A DNA stretch of 10,351 nt from the NCBI GenBank assembly GCA_035703755.1, contig DASSXP010000050.1:1-10351 (forward strand), read 5' to 3'. The DNA is from DASSBG01 sp035703755 (GTDB taxonomy: Bacteria; Pseudomonadota; Gammaproteobacteria; Xanthomonadales; Rhodanobacteraceae). The position numbers and the translations under genes are program-made. The notes beneath the pieces are model-generated. The model worked only from the letters and a program-made list of their open reading frames with translations, was not told where the DNA came from and made no database searches. Shown here in pieces: positions 6,944-10,351 of this stretch. Position 1 is the stretch's first letter. Each line of letters starts with the position of its first letter.

Positions 6944-7429
6944 ATGGCACGAGGCGTCAACAAAGTCATTCTGCTCGGCAATCTGGGCGCCGACCCGATC
7001 AAGCGCACCACCGGCAGCGGTTCCAGCATCACCACTCTGAGCGTGGCCACCAGTGAGTCGTGGCGCGACAAACAAACCGGTGAGCAGCAGGAACGTACCG
7101 AATGGCACCGGGTCAAGCTGTTCGGCCGGCTGGCGGACATCGCCGCCGACTATCTCAGCAAGGGCCGGCAGGTCTACATCGAAGGCTCGATCCGCACCGA
7201 CAAATACACCGACAAGGAAGGCGTCGAGCGCTACGCCACCGACATCATCGCCAACGAAATGCAGTTGCTCGGTGGCGCCGCTGAAGGCGGTTCGCGCGGC
7301 GGTGGCGGTGGCGGTGGCGCGCGCAGCGGCGGCGATTACGGCAACGAGCGGCCGCAGCGATCGGGGCCGCCATCGGCGCCGCCGGCGGCCATGGACTCGT
7401 CTTTTGTCGACGACGACATTCCGTTCTGA
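6944..7429 (+). CDS. ssb: Single-stranded DNA-binding protein
   Basis: SSB coats single-stranded DNA during replication, recombination and repair and recruits partner proteins through its acidic C-terminal tip. The 161-residue product begins with the classic MARGVNKVILLGNLGADP. The OB fold runs to about residue 110 (SVATSESWRDKQTGE, TEWHRVKLFGRLADIA, YLSKGRQVYIEGSIRT, TDIIANEMQLLG). A low-complexity Gly-rich linker of about 35 residues follows, and the chain ends in DDDIPF, the conserved tip that binds Exo I, RecQ, PriA and others. A good ribosome binding site precedes the ATG. The gene is divergent from ispB and convergent with sodB. The uvrA gene often found beside ssb in enterics is not here. 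Confidence 0.98.
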   Translation: MARGVNKVILLGNLGADPIKRTTGSGSSITTLSVATSESWRDKQTGEQQERTEWHRVKLFGRLADIAADYLSKGRQVYIEGSIRTDKYTDKEGVERYATDIIANEMQLLGGAAEGGSRGGGGGGGARSGGDYGNERPQRSGPPSAPPAAMDSSFVDDDIPF

Positions 7430-7435
7430 TGCGTA

Positions 7436-7469
7436 GCCGTGATGCCGTCGCTGTCGACGGCATCACGGC
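7436..7469. terminator. Perfect 15-bp inverted repeat between convergent ssb and sodB
   Basis: GCCGTGATGCCGTCG at 7436-7450 and its exact reverse complement at 7455-7469 flank a four-base loop (CTGT). It starts six bases after the ssb stop and ends six bases before the sodB stop, so it is placed to end transcription from both sides. Neither flank has a run of T or A, so it is not a textbook intrinsic terminator. It could also act as an mRNA-stabilising 3' hairpin. Confidence 0.7.
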
Positions 7470-7475
7470 GCCGTG

Positions 7476-8054
7476 TCACGCCAGGTTGGCGGCGGCAAAA
7501 TCCCAGTTGACCAGCTTCCAGAACGCTTCGACGTACTTCGGGCGGGCGTTGCGGTAGTCGATGTAGTACGCGTGCTCCCACACGTCACAGGTCAGCAGCG
7601 GCTTGTCGGTGCCGGTGATCGGGGTGGCGGCGTTGGAGGTTGAGACGATGGCCAGCGAGCCGTCAGCACGTTGCACCAACCACGCCCAGCCGGAGCCGAA
7701 GGTGCCGGCAGCGGCTTTGCTGAACTCATCCCGGAAGGCATCGATGGAGCCAAACGCCTTGATCAGCGCATCGGCGAGCTTGCCCGTGGGTTCGCCGCCG
7801 CCGCTGGGGCTGAGCGAGTTCCAGTAGAACGTGTGGTTCCACACCTGGGCCGCGTTGTTGAACATGCCGCCGCTGGCCTTTTTGACGATGGCGACCAGAT
7901 CAAGGTCGGCGAATTCCGTGCCCTCGATCTGCTTGTTGAGATTGGTGACATACGCCTGGTGATGCTTGCCGTAGTGGTAATCCAGCGTTTCGGCGGAAAT
8001 GTGTGGCGCCAGCGCGTCGCGGGCGTAGGGCAGGGCGGGGAGTTCGATGGCCAT
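7476..8054 (-). CDS. sodB: Superoxide dismutase, iron type
   Basis: The enzyme converts superoxide to hydrogen peroxide and oxygen in the cytosol. The 192-residue length equals that of E. coli SodB, and no signal peptide is present. Metal ligands fall at the family positions: H27 (YHYGKHH), H74 (AQVWNHTFYWN), D157 and H161 (DVWEHAYYIDYRNARP). The outer-sphere Gln comes from the AAQVWNH helix (Q70), and the later segment reads TSNAATP rather than the Mn-type sequence containing NQD. Both features favour iron over manganese. AGGAG lies eight bases before the ATG. The gene is divergent from grxD; sodB and grxD are also near neighbours in E. coli. Metal choice from sequence is a prediction. Confidence 0.97.
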   Translation of the reverse strand: MAIELPALPYARDALAPHISAETLDYHYGKHHQAYVTNLNKQIEGTEFADLDLVAIVKKASGGMFNNAAQVWNHTFYWNSLSPSGGGEPTGKLADALIKAFGSIDAFRDEFSKAAAGTFGSGWAWLVQRADGSLAIVSTSNAATPITGTDKPLLTCDVWEHAYYIDYRNARPKYVEAFWKLVNWDFAAANLA

Positions 8055-8107
8055 GATGCTGTCTCCTGAAGTGACAAAGGGCGCCGGCCGACGGGCGGTG
8101 CGGCTGA

Positions 8108-8113
8108 TACAAT
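8108..8113 (+). promoter_or_regulatory. Candidate -10 element for grxD
   Basis: TACAAT in the context GATACAATGCGCGG closely resembles the TACAAT before panD and the TATAAT before nnr. Transcription from here would give a leader of about 70 bases containing the stem-loop at 8132-8157. No -35 consensus is visible in the GC-rich sequence upstream. Confidence 0.4.
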
Positions 8114-8131
8114 GCGCGGTTGCAGGTGCTC

Positions 8132-8157
8132 GTCGGCTCGATGACCGAGCGGGCGAC
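8132..8157. other. Bulged stem-loop in the sodB/grxD divergent region
   Basis: GTCG (8132-8135) pairs with CGAC (8154-8157), and GCTCG (8136-8140) with CGAGC (8146-8150). This gives a nine-pair stem with a three-G bulge and a five-base loop. An alternative outer pairing uses CAGGT at 8123-8127 and ACCTG at 8156-8160. The element lies in the predicted leader of both divergent transcripts. It could be an RNA element or an operator, or only GC-rich chance pairing. Confidence 0.35.
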
Positions 8158-8170
8158 CTGAGGCTTCCCC

Positions 8171-8176
8171 ATTGTA
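8171..8176 (-). promoter_or_regulatory. Candidate -10 element for sodB
   Basis: On the minus strand this reads TACAAT, followed by G, the same seven bases (TACAATG) found in the opposite direction at 8108-8114. It would give sodB a leader of about 110 bases. The -35 position falls at the grxD start codon region and is not a good match. Confidence 0.35.
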
Positions 8177-8189
8177 GTCAAGGATTCGG

Positions 8190-8513
8190 ATGGACGTGGT
8201 CGAGCGCATCCGCGCCACGCTAGAGGCGCACCCGATCGTGCTGTTCATGAAGGGTACCCCGGAGTATCCGATGTGCGAGCAATCCGCCCGCGCAGTGGAG
8301 GCGCTGGCGCGCGCCGGCGCGGTTTTCCATGCCGTCAACGTGCTGATCGACCCGGAGGTTCGCGCGGTTTTGCCGCGTTTCGCTGATCAGCCCGGATTCC
8401 CGCAATTGTTTGTCCAGGGCGAGTTGTTCGGCGGCAGCGACATCACCGTCGAGCTGCTGGAATCGGGCGAGCTCGCGCGGATCGCGCGCGATCTGCGCGG
8501 GGCTGCCGCATGA
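8190..8513 (+). CDS. grxD: Grx4-type monothiol glutaredoxin homologue with CEQS in place of CGFS
   Basis: Proteins of this family bind glutathione-ligated [2Fe-2S] clusters and pass them to other iron-sulphur proteins. The 107-residue product is collinear with E. coli GrxD up to its shorter C-terminus: HPIVLFMKGTPEYP (K21 is the glutathione-binding Lys), then the active-site region, then FPQLFVQGELFGGSDI. The single active-site Cys (C29) is kept, but the loop reads CEQS instead of the near-invariant CGFS. The usual W-P-T-F-P is QPGFP (67-71), and GGCD is GGSD (81-84). There is no other Cys in the chain. AAGGA lies five bases before the ATG. Family membership is clear from the fold motifs, but cluster binding and glutathione affinity cannot be assumed. 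The gene overlaps the following SDR gene (ATGA). Confidence 0.88.
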   Translation: MDVVERIRATLEAHPIVLFMKGTPEYPMCEQSARAVEALARAGAVFHAVNVLIDPEVRAVLPRFADQPGFPQLFVQGELFGGSDITVELLESGELARIARDLRGAAA

Positions 8514-9340
8514 GTCTGCCGCGGCACGCATTTCCGGCGGATTGGCAGGCGCAAGCGGACAGCCTGGCTGATCGTGTCGTGCTGGTGACCGGCCCCAGCG
8601 GCGGCCTTGGCCGCGCCGCCGCGCTGGCCTGCCAGGCGGCCGGCGCTACCGTCGTGCTGGCCGGGCGCAAGGTGCGCAAGCTGGAAAAGGTCTACGACGA
8701 ACTCAAGGCGCTGGGTGGTGCGGAACCGGCCATTTTTCCCATCGATCTGGCGGGCGCCTCGCCACGCGACTACGACAGCCTGGTCGAGGCCTTGGAGCGC
8801 GAGTTCGGTCGTCTCGACGGCGTGGTCCACGCGGCGGCGCACTTCGCTGGCCTGACGCCGTTGACGATGGAGAAGCCGGACAACTGGCTGCTCGATCTGC
8901 AAGTCAATCTGACCGCCCCGTTGCTGCTGACCCAGGCCCTGCAGCCGTTGTTGATGGCGGCGCCGGATCCGGCACTGGTATACCTGCTCGATGACCCCGA
9001 GCGCCTGGCGCGGGCGCACTGGAACGGCTACGGTGTGGCCAAGGCGGGGCTGGAGCGCATGGTCGCCATCCTGCATGCTGAAACGGCGACCTCCAAGTTG
9101 CGGGTGCACGCCCTGCTGCCGGCGCCGATGCGCACCGGTTTGCGGCGACTGGCCTGGTTCGCCGAGGACGCCAGCGCCATCGCACTGCCCGAGGCCAGCG
9201 CGCCGGCGGTGGTCTATCTGCTGGCTGGCGCCGGCGGTGCTTCGGCGCGCGGTGGGGTGCTGGATTTGCGGGCGGAAGCGGCGGGTTGCGCGCGCGGGGC
9301 CATCGCTTCCGACGTTCAAGATGGCATGGCGGACGGCTGA
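8510..9340 (+). CDS. YciK-like short-chain dehydrogenase/reductase family protein with altered active site
   Basis: The 276-residue protein has a Rossmann fold typical of SDR enzymes: VVLVTGPSGGLG (nucleotide loop T27 to G34), AGRKVRKLE (R53 suggests NADP), IDLAG, GRLDGVVHAAAHF, and QVNLTAPLLLTQALQPLL with the structural N133. Resemblance to E. coli YciK runs through the N-terminal extension, the LDGVLH and LTQALLPLL segments and the ARAHWNGYGVAKAG region. Y174 and K178 of the YxxxK motif are present. The catalytic Ser expected 12-13 residues before the Tyr is replaced (D161, D162), and the usual NAG after strand 4 is AAA (108-110). The C-terminal 25 residues look unconserved. The start ATG overlaps the grxD stop as ATGA, so the two are probably co-translated. 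Substrate is unknown and oxidoreductase activity is doubtful. Confidence 0.85.
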   Translation: MSLPRHAFPADWQAQADSLADRVVLVTGPSGGLGRAAALACQAAGATVVLAGRKVRKLEKVYDELKALGGAEPAIFPIDLAGASPRDYDSLVEALEREFGRLDGVVHAAAHFAGLTPLTMEKPDNWLLDLQVNLTAPLLLTQALQPLLMAAPDPALVYLLDDPERLARAHWNGYGVAKAGLERMVAILHAETATSKLRVHALLPAPMRTGLRRLAWFAEDASAIALPEASAPAVVYLLAGAGGASARGGVLDLRAEAAGCARGAIASDVQDGMADG

Positions 9341-9406
9341 CGTCACGCCCGCGCACCGGCGCGGCGCAACACCGGTCATTGATTCACATTCACAGGAGTT
9401 CCACGC

Positions 9407-10015
9407 ATGGAATCCCACATGACCACCCTGTCCGCGGGTGTGCTGCTGTTCCTGATCATGGACCCGCTGGGCAATATCCCCTTCTTTCTGGGCCTGTTGA
9501 AGGACGTGCCGCCGCAGCGCCGGCGCTGGGTGATGGCGCGGGAGTTGCTGATCGCGCTGGGCGTGTTGCTGGCGTTTCTGCTCGGCGGGCGCTACCTGTT
9601 GCAGCTGATGCAGCTGAAGCAGGAGTCGGTGAGCATCGGCGGCGGCATCGTGCTGTTCCTTATTGGCGTCAAAATGGTGTTCCCGCCGGCCAATGGGGGC
9701 ATATTCGGCGACCAGAAAGGCGGTGAGCCGTTCATCGTGCCGCTGGCGATCCCCGGTGTGGCCGGCCCTTCCGCGATGGCGGCGCTGCTGCTGTTGACCA
9801 ATACCGAGCCCGGGCGTACGGTCGAGTGGGGCATCGCTCTGTTCCTGGCCTGGCTGGCAACGGCAGTGATCCTGATGTCATCCACCTATCTGTTCCGCCT
9901 GCTGGGGGAAAGCGTGTTGACCGCGCTGGAGCGCCTGATGGGCATGTTGCTGGTGGCGCTGTCGGTGCAAATGGTGATGGCGGGGATCGCCGCCTTCCTG
10001 CGCGGGGCGCTGTGA
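9407..10015 (+). CDS. yhgN: MarC/YhgN family integral membrane protein
   Basis: The 202-residue hydrophobic protein is collinear with E. coli YhgN. Family motifs include MDPLGNIPFF (18-27, the usual first-helix signature), RRRWVMARELLIAL, SIGGGIVLFLIGVKM (77-90), EPFIVPLAIPGVAGPS (107-122), LFRLLGE and ALERLMGMLLVALSVQM (173-189). About six membrane segments are apparent, near 8-28, 46-65, 76-92, 112-131, 142-162 and 176-197. No transport substrate or reaction is established for this family, and the older link of MarC to antibiotic resistance has not held up. The ATG at 9407 is supported by AGGAG at 9394-9398, eight bases upstream; an ATG four codons later is possible. The gene is separated from the SDR gene by 66 bases with no clear promoter or terminator. 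Confidence 0.93.
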   Translation: MESHMTTLSAGVLLFLIMDPLGNIPFFLGLLKDVPPQRRRWVMARELLIALGVLLAFLLGGRYLLQLMQLKQESVSIGGGIVLFLIGVKMVFPPANGGIFGDQKGGEPFIVPLAIPGVAGPSAMAALLLLTNTEPGRTVEWGIALFLAWLATAVILMSSTYLFRLLGESVLTALERLMGMLLVALSVQMVMAGIAAFLRGAL

Positions 10016-10035
10016 GCGACAATTCCGAACAACTG

Positions 10036-10075
10036 TTACATTTTTGTAGTACAACGCTGTTAAACTGGTATTAAC
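10036..10075 (+). promoter_or_regulatory. AT-rich promoter region with two palindromes upstream of the Oar-like gene
   Basis: This AT-rich island stands out in a GC-rich window. TTACAT (10036-10041) and TTAAAC (10060-10065), 18 bases apart, could be -35 and -10 elements. TTGTA-G-TACAA at 10044-10054 is a perfect small palindrome. GTTAA at 10059-10063 pairs with TTAAC at 10071-10075 around a seven-base centre. Such half-sites could be repressor or activator operators, and the second overlaps the candidate -10. No regulator is identified. Confidence 0.4.
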
Positions 10076-10078
10076 GGT

Positions 10079-10096
10079 CGCGCGCTTGAGCGCGCG
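10079..10096. other. GC hairpin, possible marC-family gene terminator or leader hairpin
   Basis: CGCGCGC (10079-10085) and GCGCGCG (10090-10096) form a perfect seven-pair stem with a TTGA loop. No T-tract follows. It lies 63 bases after the membrane-protein gene and just downstream of the candidate promoter for the next gene, so it could be a weak terminator of the former or the 5' end hairpin of the latter. Confidence 0.4.
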
Positions 10097-10116
10097 GGCG
10101 TCGACATCGCAGCAGG

Positions 10117-10159
10117 TTGGGTACGGAGCGGCGGGCACAGAGTTCGCGCTTGGGTACGG
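10117..10159 (+). repeat. Direct repeat TTGGGTACGG in the leader of the Oar-like gene
   Basis: The exact 10-mer occurs at 10117-10126 and 10150-10159, 33 bases apart start to start, or about three helical turns. It is not part of a visible coding frame. It could be a tandem binding site or chance. Confidence 0.4.
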
Positions 10160-10202
10160 GGGCCGGCTGCAATCCTTGGATCGCAAGCATGGGAACAACC
10201 CG

Positions 10203-10351
10203 ATGAACAAGCGCATTCGTGTAGCACTACTGCCGCTGGCAATCAGCACGCTGCTCGCCGTTTCGCCGGTGATGGCGCAAAACACCTCCGCCGCCATCAG
10301 TGGCCGCATTGTCGATGCCTCGGGGCAGCCGGTCGCCGGCGCCACCGTGCA
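10203..10351 (+). CDS. Probable Oar-like TonB-dependent receptor, N-terminus only
   Basis: Only 49 codons are visible before the window ends. They begin with a clear Sec signal peptide: positive MNKRIR, a hydrophobic stretch LLPLAISTLLAVSP, and an Ala-containing cleavage site VMA followed by QN (about residues 25-27). Next comes SAAISGRIVDASGQPVAGATV, the start of a carboxypeptidase-regulatory-like beta-sandwich domain. In Xanthomonadales this arrangement typically opens Oar-type TonB-dependent outer-membrane receptors. Other exported proteins can also begin with such a domain, so the receptor assignment is inference. The ribosome binding site is weak (GGGAA). The leader is long, at about 130 bases if transcription starts in the AT-rich region upstream. 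Confidence 0.7.
   Translation, partial: MNKRIRVALLPLAISTLLAVSPVMAQNTSAAISGRIVDASGQPVAGATV

Noticed and set aside
7297..7335. Gly-codon-rich repeat in ssb as a possible repeat element
   Set aside because: It encodes the ordinary Gly-rich linker of SSB between the OB fold and the acidic tip, a common feature of the family.
8387..9418. Minus-strand open frame (343 codons) across grxD and the SDR gene
   Set aside because: The frame is rich in Gln, Arg and His, without recognisable domains, and spans two genes well supported on the other strand.
10189..10206. Five-codon upstream ORF overlapping the Oar-like start codon (ATGA)
   Set aside because: It has no ribosome binding site and is short enough to arise by chance, so there is no reason to call a regulatory peptide.

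Overview
The window is about two-thirds G+C and densely packed with housekeeping genes. It looks like a chromosomal segment of a gammaproteobacterium, most likely of the Xanthomonadales (Lysobacterales). This rests on the folK-panBCD order, the queG/nnr/tsaE cluster, IspB- and YhgN-like proteins, an iron superoxide dismutase near a Grx4-type glutaredoxin, and the start of an Oar-like TonB-dependent receptor at the right edge. The taxonomic assignment is inference; there is no rRNA to anchor it. I see no transposase, integrase, tRNA, CRISPR array, phage gene or defence system.

Left part (1-2572, + strand): the 3' portion of folK, then panB, panC and panD. This is one pantothenate block. PanB makes ketopantoate using methylene-tetrahydrofolate (hence the link to folK), PanD makes beta-alanine, and PanC joins beta-alanine to pantoate. 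The ketopantoate reductase (PanE or IlvC) is not in the window. panC overlaps panB by one base, while panD has its own possible promoter.

Middle part (2574-6777): queG (- strand) ends one base from panD and runs divergently from nnr-tsaE. The 38-bp gap between queG and nnr carries two opposed -10-like hexamers, each six bases from its start codon, so both genes may be leaderless. The three encode tRNA queuosine maturation (QueG), NAD(P)H-hydrate repair (Nnr) and the tRNA t6A ATPase (TsaE). The amidase gene that often follows tsaE is absent. A 148-bp GC-rich spacer with repeat-like units leads instead into ispB (- strand), the polyprenyl diphosphate synthase for the ubiquinone side chain.

Right part (6944-10351): ssb (+) converges on sodB (-) across a perfect 15-bp inverted repeat. 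sodB is divergent from grxD, and grxD overlaps a YciK-like short-chain dehydrogenase gene. Both proteins of that pair depart from their family active sites: CEQS replaces CGFS in the glutaredoxin, and Asp-Asp stands where the dehydrogenase should have its catalytic serine. A MarC/YhgN-type membrane protein follows. The last 187-bp spacer has an AT-rich island with small palindromes, a GC hairpin and a direct repeat, upstream of a truncated signal-peptide protein that begins like an Oar-type TonB-dependent receptor.

Overall this is ordinary core genome. I did not find a new multi-gene system. The observations most worth a second look are the two altered active sites in the grxD/SDR pair and the symmetrical leaderless promoter region at 3645-3682.
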